Shown here: one piece after another, positions 28,167-36,368 of the stretch | Position numbering within the stretch: the stretch's first letter is position 1 | How the letters are laid out: the number at the start of each line of letters is the position of its first letter | Source: Rhodoplanes azumiensis | GTDB lineage: Bacteria; Pseudomonadota; Alphaproteobacteria; Rhizobiales; Xanthobacteraceae | NCBI RefSeq assembly: GCF_042682915.1 | Contig: NZ_JBHUIW010000021.1 | Coordinates: 1-64,000, forward strand | Reading direction: 5' to 3' | Length of the DNA stretch: 64,000 bases | Program-made: the position numbers and the translations under genes | The notes under the pieces: model-generated | Told to the model about the DNA's origin: nothing | Seen by the model: only the letters and a program-made list of their open reading frames with translations | Databases searched by the model: none

Positions 28167-28300
28167 ACCTCTCCCCGGCGGGGAGAGGTGACGGTCGGCG
28201 CCCGTCGTCGAACAAGAGGTGCCTCGGCGAGGCAGGGCGCTTCCTTCACCTCTCCCCGGCGGGGAGAGGTCGCCGCGCGCAGCGCGGCGGGTGAGGGGGC
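28167..28300. repeat. Dispersed hairpin repeat, copy B (two half elements)
   Basis: The hairpin ACCTCTCCCCGGCGGGGAGA(GGT) occurs twice, at 28167-28189 and 28249-28270, about 60 bp apart. The second is followed by a CGCCGCGCGCAGCGCGGCG stem and GGTGAGGGGGCG, the full left half of the composite element. It fills the gap between the converging ecm and cowN genes. Confidence 0.8.
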
Positions 28301-28328
28301 GCCGGCGATTCCTTTCTGCCCCCCTCCG

Positions 28329-28673
28329 TCACATGCACTGCGTCTCCAGCTCCTCCAGCAACTCCAGCGTCTCGGGATCGTCGAGATCCTCCAGGAGCTC
28401 CTTCAGGGTCGGCAGGAAGTTGTGCAGCACCCGCAAGTCGTCGAGGCCGCGGGTGTGGGCGAGGGCGCGCTGCGTCTCGAAATAAGGCCAGAACGGGCTG
28501 TCGCCCTCGGCGACATGGGCGAGCACGCGGGCCATCACGGCGCGGGTCATGCCGTCGGTGTCGATGTTCCTGAAGGTGACGTAGCGATCCCGACACGTTT
28601 CGCCCGTTTCGGCCGTCCCGGGCCGGCGGTCGTCGTCGAGGCCCGTGTTTTCGTCGTCGTCGCGGTGTCGCAT
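28329..28673 (-). CDS. cowN: CowN-like nitrogenase CO-protection protein
   Basis: CowN sustains nitrogenase-dependent growth when carbon monoxide is present by lowering CO inhibition of nitrogenase. The 114-residue product carries the family core from residue 30: RYVTFRNIDTDG, then VMARVLAHV, SPFWPYFETQRALA, LRVLHNFLPTLKELLEDLDD and a closing LLEELETQCM. Known members usually have IDCDG and end in two Cys; here Thr replaces one Cys and the end is Cys-Met. An acidic 26-residue N-terminal extension is present. The start ATG at 28673 is fixed by AAGGA (28683-28679) and by a sigma-54 promoter with a leader of about 20 nt. No nif genes lie in the window. Confidence 0.84.
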   Translation of the reverse strand: MRHRDDDENTGLDDDRRPGTAETGETCRDRYVTFRNIDTDGMTRAVMARVLAHVAEGDSPFWPYFETQRALAHTRGLDDLRVLHNFLPTLKELLEDLDDPETLELLEELETQCM

Positions 28674-28703
28674 CGTGATCCTTGCTCCGATGCGCGCGCG
28701 ACA

Positions 28704-28719
28704 AGCACATTGCGTGCCG
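28704..28719 (-). promoter_or_regulatory. Sigma-54 (-24/-12) promoter of cowN
   Basis: On the minus strand CGGCACGCAATGTGCT matches the consensus TGGCACG-N4-TTGCW at all but two positions, with the invariant GG (-24) and GC (-12) exactly ten bases apart. Transcription would start near 28693, giving a 20-nt leader that contains the AAGGA ribosome binding site. No TGT-N10-ACA NifA site was found within about 100 bp upstream, so the activator is unknown. Confidence 0.75.
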
Positions 28720-28770
28720 GATGGCGCCCATTCCTGTCTCCGAAAAGGCGCGCAGCGAGCGACCGTCCGA

Positions 28771-30027
28771 TCAGCCCCGCCGCGGCACGCCGGCGAGCGC
28801 CCGGGCCAGGGCGCGCGGGCTGATCGGCTTCTGCAGATAGCCGCTCATGCCGGCGGCGCGCGCCTGCGCCTCGTGGCTGCGGGTCGGCTGGCCGGAGAGG
28901 CCGATCACCGGGACGGCACCGGCCTCGCCCGGCAGGGCGCGGATGCGGCGCGTCGTCTCGAAGCCGTCGTCGGGGCCGCTCAGCACCACGTCCATGAGCA
29001 CCAGATCGTAGGAGGTGCGGCCGAGCGCCGCCACGGCCGCCGCGCCGGTGTCGACGAAATCGGTCGAGTGGCCGAGCTCGCCCAGCACGGTACGCATGAC
29101 GATGCGCCCGTAAGGGTTGTCCTCGACGCACAGGATGCGCAGCGGCGCGGATGCCACCGCCGGGGCGACGTCGGTCCCCCCGGCGGCCCGCTCCTCGCCG
29201 TCCGCCGACGGCGGGGCGGCGGCCACCGCGACGACGAGGCGGAACGTGCTGCCCTCCCCCGGCGTGCTCGCCACCGTCACGTCGCCGCCCATGGCGCGGG
29301 CCAGCCGGCGCACATAGGCGAGGCCGAGCCCGGAGCCGCCGAACTTCTCGGCCACCTTGTCGCTCCCTTGCGAGAACGGCCGGAACAGCCGGCGCTGTTC
29401 CGCCTCGGTGAGGCCGATGCCGCTGTCGGTCACGTCGACCGTGATGCGCCAGCCGTCGCCGGCCGGCGCGGCGTCGGCGGCGAGCCGCACGCCGCCAGCC
29501 TGGGTGAACTTCACGGCGTTGTCGAGCAGGTTCTCGACCGCGGCGCGCAGCCGGACCTGGTCGCCCGACACCGTCGCCGGAACGGCGTCGGCGATCGCCG
29601 CCGTGAAGCCGATGCCCTTGGCCTCGGCCCGCGCGGCCGCCGAGGCCGCCGCATCCTGCAGGGTGCGGCGGAGGTCGAACGGCTCGTGACGCAGCACCAG
29701 GCCCTTCTCGCCGGCCCGGGCGCCGTCGACGATCAGCGAGGTCAGCGCCGTGAGGTGCTCGGCCGAGCTCTTCAGCGCCTCGACCCAGCCGCGCTCGCGG
29801 GCGCCGAGCGGCGACATCGCCAGCAGTTCGCTGATCGCGAGGATGCCGGTCAGCGGCGTGCGGATCTCGTGGGCGAGCGACGCCAGCAGGCGCTCGAACG
29901 CCGCCGGCCCGGACGCCCGCGTCCGCGGGGCGCGCGGGCGGGCCGAGCGTTTCGTCGAGCGTTTTCTGGCCACGCGCTTCCTGGCCACGGGAGGATGAAC
30001 TCCGTTGCGGAGCAGAGCCACCAACAC
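28771..30027 (-). CDS. Soluble hybrid histidine kinase with C-terminal receiver
   Basis: A 418-residue cytoplasmic hybrid kinase. After a very basic N-terminus (11 Arg/Lys in residues 16-38) comes a HisKA domain with H53 in SLAHEIRTPL, then an ATPase domain (N-box NLLDNAVKF, DSGIGL, GGSGLGLAYV), a linker, and a receiver domain (about residues 293-415) with acidic pair CVEDN, phospho-acceptor Asp in LVLMDVVLSG, and Lys in YLQKPIS. No sensor domain or membrane segment is visible, so input must come through a partner. The start is GTG at 30027 with GGAG upstream. It is divergent from the Crp/Fnr gene. The cowN sigma-54 promoter lies just beyond its stop codon (about 50 bp), so read-through into cowN is possible. 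Confidence 0.9.
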   Translation of the reverse strand: MLVALLRNGVHPPVARKRVARKRSTKRSARPRAPRTRASGPAAFERLLASLAHEIRTPLTGILAISELLAMSPLGARERGWVEALKSSAEHLTALTSLIVDGARAGEKGLVLRHEPFDLRRTLQDAAASAAARAEAKGIGFTAAIADAVPATVSGDQVRLRAAVENLLDNAVKFTQAGGVRLAADAAPAGDGWRITVDVTDSGIGLTEAEQRRLFRPFSQGSDKVAEKFGGSGLGLAYVRRLARAMGGDVTVASTPGEGSTFRLVVAVAAAPPSADGEERAAGGTDVAPAVASAPLRILCVEDNPYGRIVMRTVLGELGHSTDFVDTGAAAVAALGRTSYDLVLMDVVLSGPDDGFETTRRIRALPGEAGAVPVIGLSGQPTRSHEAQARAAGMSGYLQKPISPRALARALAGVPRRG

Positions 30028-30096
30028 CAGACTCCGCCCCGCGGGACGGCCGGCGCCGGGGCCGAAAGGGAGGGGCCGGGTTCGGCCCGGTCGCCT

Positions 30097-30124
30097 TTGA
30101 CCGCCTTCTTATTCGGTCTATGCT
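30097..30124 (+). promoter_or_regulatory. Sigma-70-type promoter of the Crp/Fnr gene
   Basis: TTGACC (30097-30102), a 16-bp spacer and TATGCT (30119-30124) form a good promoter, about 90 bp before the ATG at 30217. The stretch is distinctly AT-richer than its surroundings. Confidence 0.55.
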
Positions 30125-30216
30125 CCGGATGGAACCATCTTATTGAGGTTGCGGGACGATCCCGGACGGGACCAGCCGTCGCGGCGACCGTGACGGGGAG
30201 CGCGACGAGGACCGGA

Positions 30217-30888
30217 ATGGGCAAGCCGCTCGAGTTCGCCACCCTGCTGGGGATGAACCCGCTGTTCTCCGGCCTCGACCGCGAGGCGATCGCTTCGATC
30301 GCGCGGCTGTGCCAGACCCGCAAGCTGCCGGCCGGCCGGACCCTGTTCGTGAAGGGCGAGCCGGGAGACGCGCTCTACGGCGTGCGGCGTGGCCAGATCC
30401 GCATCGAGACCGGCACGGCGACCGGCGAGCGGATGACCATCGAGGTGTTCGGTCCGGGCGACCTGTTCGGCGAGATCGCCGTGCTGGACGGCCGGCCGCG
30501 CACCGCCGACGCCGTCGCCCAGGAGGACTGCGAGCTGTTCGTGCTGCCGCGCGCCGAGTTCATGGCGATGCTGGAGCGCGAGGGACGGCTGGCGATCCGC
30601 ATCATCGAGCTTCTCTGCGCCCGGCTCCGATCCACCAACGAGCGCACCGAGGAGATGATGTTCCAGCCGCTGCCGGTGCGGCTCGCGCGACGGCTCGAGG
30701 CGCTGGCCGCCGATTTCGGCTCCGACCTGCAGATCACCCAGGACGAGCTCGCCGGTCTCGTCGGCGTCACCCGCGAGAGCGTCAACCGTCAGCTCCAGGA
30801 ATGGCGCGCCGGCGGCATCGTCCAGCTCGGCCGCGGCCGCATCCAGGTGGATGTCGGTCGCCTTGCCGCAGTCACACGGAAAGCGTAA
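30217..30888 (+). CDS. Crp/Fnr-family transcription regulator
   Basis: A 223-residue regulator with an N-terminal cyclic-nucleotide-binding-type domain (about residues 15-130) and a C-terminal winged helix (about 150-215). The phosphate-cassette-like segment GDLFGEIAVLDGRPRTADAV keeps the Glu and Arg that contact cAMP in Crp, so cyclic-nucleotide binding is plausible. The recognition helix region reads TQDELAGLVGVTRESVNRQL. No Cys cluster for an Fnr iron-sulfur centre and no CooA-type haem ligands are seen. The ATG at 30217 aligns with family N-termini. A class III cyclase gene in the same window (59099-60235) could supply cAMP. Confidence 0.92.
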   Translation: MGKPLEFATLLGMNPLFSGLDREAIASIARLCQTRKLPAGRTLFVKGEPGDALYGVRRGQIRIETGTATGERMTIEVFGPGDLFGEIAVLDGRPRTADAVAQEDCELFVLPRAEFMAMLEREGRLAIRIIELLCARLRSTNERTEEMMFQPLPVRLARRLEALAADFGSDLQITQDELAGLVGVTRESVNRQLQEWRAGGIVQLGRGRIQVDVGRLAAVTRKA

Positions 30889-31051
30889 GTTGAGCAGGAT
30901 TGTCACGGCATTTCTGTTTCATCTCGCGTGCCCGTTATTGGTTCGGACCGACCCGGTCCGTTCTTCGGTTCGGACCGTCACGGCGGTCCCGAAGCTCCGC
31001 CGCGCCGGCTCCCGGCGGCGTCCCACATCGCGATGGAATGGGCTCATCCGC

Positions 31052-32008
31052 ATGGCTCCTCCCGACGACAGACGGCGGATCCGCCCCGCCGCCCGGTCCG
31101 GCCGGCGCATCGTCGCGCGCGCGGTCGCACTGGTGAGCGCCCCGCTGCTCGCGGCGACGCCGCTCGCCGCCGCCGACAAGGCGGCCCCGGCCGTCCCGCC
31201 GCCCGGCGTCATCGCGATCGTCACCAAGGCCCAGACCGCCTGCTTCTCCAGCGTCATCCGGGCGAACGGCATTCTGGTGGCGCGGTCCGAGGCGATGGTG
31301 ATCCCGGAGGTCGACACCGGCTTCAAGGTGACCCAAGTGCTGGCCCGCGACGGCGACCGAGTGAGCGCCGGCCAGTCGCTCGCCCGCCTCACCCGCGCCT
31401 CCGACGGCGTCGCCGTCACGGTGCGGGCGCCGGTCAGCGGCCTGGTGATCAAGAGCAACGCGACGCTCGGCGCGATCGCCTCGGCGAAGTCGCCCGACCC
31501 GCTGTTCCGCATCGCGCTGGACGGCGAGATCGAGCTGATGGCCGAGGTGCCGAGCCTCTATCTGCCCAAGCTCCAGCCCGGCCAGACCGCCCGCGTCGAG
31601 CTGGAGGAAGGCCGCGACGTCCCGGGCCGAGTACGGCTCGTGCCGTCCGAGCTGAACCCGGTGAGCCAGATCGGCCAGGTCCGCGTCTCGATCGAGAACG
31701 ACCCGTCGCTGCGCATCGGCACCTTCGCGCGGGCGACCATCGACGCGGCGCGCAGCTGCGGCGTCTCGGTGCCGCGCACCGCCGTCCAGTTCCGCGCCGA
31801 GGGCGCCGTCGTCCAGGTCGTCCGCAACAAGACGGTCGAGACCCGCCGGGTGCAGGTCGGCCTCGTCTCCGGCGACGGCGCCGAGATCCGCGACGGCATC
31901 AAGGAAGGCGAGGTGGTGATCGCCAACGCGGGCGGCTCGCTGCGCAACGGCGAGAAGGTCCGCCCGATGGTGCGCGACGACGCCACCGGTCAGCTCGAGG
32001 AGATGTGA
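31052..32008 (+). CDS. RND efflux periplasmic adaptor (HlyD/MFP type)
   Basis: A 318-residue membrane-fusion protein linking the RND pump to the outer membrane channel. A signal peptide with a hydrophobic core (about residues 21-38, ALVSAPLLAATPLAAA) is followed by the split lipoyl/barrel-sandwich halves (IPEVDTGFKVTQVLARDGDRVSAGQSLARL and APVSGLVIKSNATLGAI), a beta-barrel domain with LQPGQTARVELEEG, and VPRTAVQFRAEGAVVQVV in the membrane-proximal part. The hairpin between lipoyl halves is very short. I chose the ATG at 31052 because the signal peptide follows at once; the frame is open to 30851, overlapping the regulator gene. One base separates its stop from the pump's GTG start, so the two are translationally coupled. 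Confidence 0.9.
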   Translation: MAPPDDRRRIRPAARSGRRIVARAVALVSAPLLAATPLAAADKAAPAVPPPGVIAIVTKAQTACFSSVIRANGILVARSEAMVIPEVDTGFKVTQVLARDGDRVSAGQSLARLTRASDGVAVTVRAPVSGLVIKSNATLGAIASAKSPDPLFRIALDGEIELMAEVPSLYLPKLQPGQTARVELEEGRDVPGRVRLVPSELNPVSQIGQVRVSIENDPSLRIGTFARATIDAARSCGVSVPRTAVQFRAEGAVVQVVRNKTVETRRVQVGLVSGDGAEIRDGIKEGEVVIANAGGSLRNGEKVRPMVRDDATGQLEEM

Positions 32009-32009
32009 C

Positions 32010-35000
32010 GTGAACATCTCGGCCTGGTCCATCCGGACGCCGCTTCCGTCGGTCGTCTTCTCCATCATCATCGTGCTGCTCGGCTGGATGAGCTTCGTGA
32101 AGCTGCCGATCACGCGGCTGCCGAGCGTCGACGTGCCGATCGTCTCGGTCGCGGTGGCGCAGTTCGGCGCCTCGCCGGCCGAGCTCGAGGCGCAGGTGAC
32201 CAAGACGATCGAGGATGCGGTCGCCGCGATCGTCGGCGTCAACCACATCGACTCTAGCATCAGCGACGGCCTCTCCGTCACCACCATCACGTTCCTGCTC
32301 GACGCCGATCCGGACCGCGCCCTCAACGACGTCAAGGACGCCGTCACGCGGGTGCGCTCCAGCCTGCCGAGCGGCATCAGCGAGCCGCTGGTGCAGCGCC
32401 AGGAGGTGATCCCCTTCCCGATCATGACCTATGCGGCGATCGCGCCCGGCCGCACCCCCGAGCAGCTCTCCTGGTTCGTCGACGACGTGATCAAGCGCAA
32501 CCTGCAGGGCCTGCGCGGGGTCGCCAAGTTCGAGCGCATCGGCGGCGCCGACCGCGAGATCCTGGTGTCGCTCGATCCCGACCGTCTGCAGTCGGTCGGC
32601 CTCACGGCGGCCGGCATCTCCGAGCAGCTCCTCAAGAACAACGTCGACGTCGCCGGCGGCCGGGCCGAGATCGGCGGGCGCGACCAGTCGATCCGTACCA
32701 TCGCCGGGGCGCCGACCATCGAGGCGCTCGCCGGCACCACGTTCAGCCTGCTCGCCGGCGGCGAGGTGCGGCTCGACGACCTCGGCGTCGTCACCGACAC
32801 GGTGGTCGAGCCGCGCACCTTCGCGCGCCTGGACGGCGACCCGGTCGTCGCCTTCGCGGTGTACCGGGCGAAGGGCGCGAGCGACGTGCGCGTCTCCGGC
32901 GCGGTCGAGCGCGAGATCGCCAAGATCAAGGAGGAGCACCCGGACGTCGACATCAAGCTGATCGATAGTTCGGTCGACTTCACCCGCGCCAACTACGACA
33001 ACGCGATGCAGACGCTGATCGAGGGCGCGCTGCTCACCATCGTGGTCGTGTTCCTGTTCCTGCGCGACTGGCGCGCCACCGCGATCGCCGCCATCGCACT
33101 GCCTCTGTCCGTCTTCCCGGCCTTCTGGGTGATGGACATGCTGGGCTTCTCGCTCAATCTCGTGACGCTGCTCGCCATCACGCTGTCGACCGGCATCCTG
33201 GTCGACGACGCGATCGTCGAGATCGAGAACATCGAGCGCCACATCCAGATGGGCAAGTCGCCCTACGACGCCTCGATGGAGGCGGCCGACGAGATCGGGC
33301 TCGCCGTCATCGCGATCAGCCTCGCCATCGTCGCGATGTTCCTGCCGGCCAGCTTCATGCCGGGCATCGCCGGGCAGTTCTTCAAGCAGTTCGGCGTCAC
33401 CGTCTCGGTGCAGGTGCTGTTCTCGCTGGTCGTCGCGCGCCTCGTCACGCCGATGCTCGCCGCCTATTTCCTGCGGCCGAAGCAGCACACCGAGAAGCCC
33501 CCCGGCCCGATCATGCGGGCCTACACCAGCGTGCTTCAGGCCTCGGTGCGGATGCGCTACCTCACGCTGCTGGTCGGGCTCGCCGTGTTCGCCGCCTCGA
33601 TCGGCGGGCTGACGCTGCTGCCGTCCGGCTTCCTGCCGCAGCAGGACGTCGCCCGCTCGCTGCTCGCCGTCGAGCTGCCGCCCGGCACGCCGCTCTCCGA
33701 GACCGAGGCCGTGACGGGCCGCATGGTCGACGTGATCCGCAAGCGGCCGGAGGTGCGTAGCGTCTTCGTCGACGGCGGCCGCATCCCGCCCAAGGTGACC
33801 GAGGTCAATACCGCGGCGCTGATCATCAACTACGTCCCCAAGAAGGAGCGCAAGGTCAAACAGAGCCAGCTCGAGCGCGACATCGCCCGCGACCTCGCCG
33901 AGGTGCCGGACGTTCGCTACTGGTTCCTCGACGAGAACGGCCAGCGGGTGATCTCGCGCATCGTCACGGGCCAGGACGGCGCGACCGTCGCCAACGTGGC
34001 GGCCGAGCTCGCCAACCAGATGCGGCGCCTGACCTCGATCTCCAACGTCGTCTCGACCGCCGCCCTCGACCGGCCGGAGCTGCGCATCATCCCGCGCAAG
34101 GCGCTGGCCACGCGCCTCTACGTCAACACCGAGACGCTCGCCGCCACGGTGCGGGTGGCGACCATCGGCGACGTCGGGCCGCGGCTGGCCAAGTTCAACG
34201 TCGGCGACCGGCTGGTGCCCATCCGGGTGATGATCGCCGACACCGGGCGGGCCGACCGCCAGGTGCTGGAGCAGCTGCGTGTGCCGACCCTGCGCGGCAC
34301 CACCGTGCCGCTCCTGGCCGTCGCCGACATCCAGCTCGCGCAAGGCCCCGCCGTGATCTCGCGCCACGACCGCGAGCGTCAGGTGAAGATCGAGGCGGAT
34401 CTGGTCGGCTCGACGCCGCAGAGCAAGGCCGAGAAGGAGATCGACGCGCTCCCGGTGATCCAGCATCTGCCGAAGGGCGTGCGCCTGCAGCCCTCCGCCG
34501 ACTCGGAGGCCAAGAAGGAGCTGCTCGACGGCTTCCCGCCCGTGATGGCGAAGGGCATGGTCACGGTCTACGCCGTGCTGGTGCTGCTGTTCCACTCGTT
34601 CCTGCAGCCGATCACCATCCTGTTCTCGCTGCCGCTGTCGATCGGCGGCGCCGTCATCGCGCTCCTCCTCACCGGCAATCAGCTCGATCTGCCGGTGTCG
34701 ATCGGTCTCCTGATGCTGATGGGCATCGTGACGAAGAACGCCATCATGCTGGTCGACTTCGCGATCGAGTCGATGGCCAAGGGGATGGACCGCACCACCG
34801 CCATCATCGACGCCGGACAGAAGCGCGCCCGGCCGATCATCATGACGACCATCGCCATGGTGGCCGGCATGGTGCCGGCCGCGCTGGCGCTCGGCGCCGG
34901 CGGCGAGTTCCGCTCGCCGATGGCGACCGCGGTGATCGGCGGCCTGATCGTCTCGACCATGCTGTCGCTGCTGTTCGTGCCGGCCGTGTTCACCGTGATG

Positions 35001-35333
35001 GACGACATCGGCCGCGGCTTCGGCTTCGTGTTCGGCCGCCTCGTCACCGGCACCAGGCCGCACGGCGGCGGCCACGGCGGTCCGGACGGCCCGCACGGCG
35101 GCGGTGGGCACCCACCCGGCGCGGCGCACGAGCACGCGGCCGAAAAGGCGCCCGAGAAGCCGGTCGAGAAGGTGCCCGAGCGCGTCACCGAGCGCGGCCG
35201 CGAGCCCGTCCCCGCGGCCCTCTCGGCCGCGGCGACGGAGACCGCCGGGACCGTCCCCGCGGGGCCGGACGCCGCGGCGGCGGACGCGCCGGCGCCGAAG
35301 ACGAAAGGCGGCCTGTTCGGTTTCGGGCGGTAG
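32010..35333 (+). CDS. RND efflux pump (AcrB/HAE1 family)
   Basis: A 1107-residue inner-membrane proton-driven exporter with the duplicated 6+6 helix plan of the AcrB family. Signature parts are PLPSVVFSIIIVLLGWMSF (first helix), LSTGILVDDAIVEIENIERH with the proton-relay Asp pair near residue 397, FMPGIAGQFFKQFG, and in the second half SIGLLMLMGIVTKNAIMLVDF and GAGGEFRSPMATAVIGGL. The substrate is unknown. The last ~95 residues are an unusual Gly/His/Pro then Glu/Lys/Pro/Ala-rich tail that ends GLFGFGR. The GTG start follows the adaptor stop by one base. An OmpR-type two-component pair lies 357 bp downstream and may control this pump. Confidence 0.95.
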   Translation: MNISAWSIRTPLPSVVFSIIIVLLGWMSFVKLPITRLPSVDVPIVSVAVAQFGASPAELEAQVTKTIEDAVAAIVGVNHIDSSISDGLSVTTITFLLDADPDRALNDVKDAVTRVRSSLPSGISEPLVQRQEVIPFPIMTYAAIAPGRTPEQLSWFVDDVIKRNLQGLRGVAKFERIGGADREILVSLDPDRLQSVGLTAAGISEQLLKNNVDVAGGRAEIGGRDQSIRTIAGAPTIEALAGTTFSLLAGGEVRLDDLGVVTDTVVEPRTFARLDGDPVVAFAVYRAKGASDVRVSGAVEREIAKIKEEHPDVDIKLIDSSVDFTRANYDNAMQTLIEGALLTIVVVFLFLRDWRATAIAAIALPLSVFPAFWVMDMLGFSLNLVTLLAITLSTGILVDDAIVEIENIERHIQMGKSPYDASMEAADEIGLAVIAISLAIVAMFLPASFMPGIAGQFFKQFGVTVSVQVLFSLVVARLVTPMLAAYFLRPKQHTEKPPGPIMRAYTSVLQASVRMRYLTLLVGLAVFAASIGGLTLLPSGFLPQQDVARSLLAVELPPGTPLSETEAVTGRMVDVIRKRPEVRSVFVDGGRIPPKVTEVNTAALIINYVPKKERKVKQSQLERDIARDLAEVPDVRYWFLDENGQRVISRIVTGQDGATVANVAAELANQMRRLTSISNVVSTAALDRPELRIIPRKALATRLYVNTETLAATVRVATIGDVGPRLAKFNVGDRLVPIRVMIADTGRADRQVLEQLRVPTLRGTTVPLLAVADIQLAQGPAVISRHDRERQVKIEADLVGSTPQSKAEKEIDALPVIQHLPKGVRLQPSADSEAKKELLDGFPPVMAKGMVTVYAVLVLLFHSFLQPITILFSLPLSIGGAVIALLLTGNQLDLPVSIGLLMLMGIVTKNAIMLVDFAIESMAKGMDRTTAIIDAGQKRARPIIMTTIAMVAGMVPAALALGAGGEFRSPMATAVIGGLIVSTMLSLLFVPAVFTVMDDIGRGFGFVFGRLVTGTRPHGGGHGGPDGPHGGGGHPPGAAHEHAAEKAPEKPVEKVPERVTERGREPVPAALSAAATETAGTVPAGPDAAAADAPAPKTKGGLFGFGR

Positions 35334-35690
35334 GGCTCGTCTGCTCCGACGCGGCGCCGACCACGACGCGGCCGTGTCCCGGACAAGGCGGACCAGGCCG
35401 CAGGCCCGAGGCGCCGCAGAGCCGGAGCCGGAGCTGGAGCCGAGGGGGCCACATGACGGGGGCTTTGCCGAATCGCCCTGGGTTCCGGTTCGCGGCGCGT
35501 CGCGCCGCGCCCCGGGACACGCGCCCCCCCTCCTCGGCCGCGCAGTGAAATCGCGTCTCCTGATCAGGACCGCACTGCGCCTGGTGTCGGCCGTCTGCGT
35601 TTATGTTCCTGTTGTGCTATGTCCGCATTGTCGCCACACCGACCGGCTCCCGGCCCGGGCGGCGGCGGGCTGCACAATGCGGGTGGACGC
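35334..35690. other. Intergenic region between RND pump and two-component system
   Basis: No gene is seen. The segment 35600-35635 (TTTATGTTCCTGTTGTGCTA) is AT-richer and is the likeliest promoter area for the response-regulator gene, but no confident -35/-10 pair was found. No terminator-like hairpin with a T-run is visible after the pump gene. Confidence 0.45.
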
Positions 35691-36368
35691 ATGCGGGTGT
35701 TGATCGTCGAGGACAACGAGGAGCTGGCCCGGCTGGTGGTCGGCGGTCTCGCCAAGGCGGGGCATCCGGCCGAGCACGCCGCGAGCGCCGCCGAGGCGCG
35801 GCACATGCTCTCGGTCGACACCTACGACGCCGTCGTCCTCGACCTCGGCCTGCCCGACGCCGACGGGCTCGCGGTGCTGCGCGAGATGCGCTCGCGCCAG
35901 GATCCGACCGCCGTCCTGGTGCTGACCGCGCGGGCCGGCGTCGACGACCGGGTCGAGGGGCTGCGCAGCGGCGCCGACGACTATCTGGTCAAGCCGTTCG
36001 CCTTCGAGGAGCTGGTGGCGCGGCTCGAGGCCCTGTCGCGGCGGCCGCGCGCCATGCAGGGCCTCGTGCTGACGGTCGCCAATCTCAACCTCGACACGGC
36101 CGGCAAGCAGGCCTTCGTCGACGACGTGCCGCACGTGCTCTCGGCCCGCGAGCTCGCCGTCCTGGAGATGCTGATGCGCCGCAAGGGCCGGGTGGTGCCG
36201 AAGAAGCTGGTCGAGGACCAGCTGTTCGGCGCCGGCGGCGACCTCTCCTCCAACGCCGTCGAGGTCTATGTCCATCGCCTGCGCAAGCAGCTCGCCGAGC
36301 GCGGCGCCGCCGTGACGATCCACACGGTGCGCGGCGTCGGCTACATGATCACCGAGGCGAAGGCGTGA
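35691..36368 (+). CDS. OmpR-family response regulator
   Basis: A 225-residue DNA-binding response regulator. The receiver domain (1-115) has the acidic pair VEDNEE, phospho-acceptor D51 in VVLDLGLPDADGL, Thr in LVLTARA and Lys in LVKPFAFEEL. The C-terminal winged helix (about 130-222) shows LSARELAVLEMLMRRKGRVV and the closing HTVRGVGYMI typical of the OmpR/PhoB group. The ATG at 35691 (MRVLIVEDNEEL) is preferred over an upstream ATG at 35619, which adds 24 low-complexity residues. The kinase gene's GTG overlaps the TGA by four bases. Confidence 0.95.
   Translation: MRVLIVEDNEELARLVVGGLAKAGHPAEHAASAAEARHMLSVDTYDAVVLDLGLPDADGLAVLREMRSRQDPTAVLVLTARAGVDDRVEGLRSGADDYLVKPFAFEELVARLEALSRRPRAMQGLVLTVANLNLDTAGKQAFVDDVPHVLSARELAVLEMLMRRKGRVVPKKLVEDQLFGAGGDLSSNAVEVYVHRLRKQLAERGAAVTIHTVRGVGYMITEAKA

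Noticed and set aside
30217..30888. Crp/Fnr regulator considered as CooA because cowN is near
   Set aside because: The haem-ligand pattern expected in CooA is not present; the cassette looks like a cyclic-nucleotide site instead.
31899..35135. 1078-residue minus-strand open frame opposite the RND pump
   Set aside because: Composition artefact (Asp, Arg, His, Val-rich) with no recognisable motif; the RND gene is certain.
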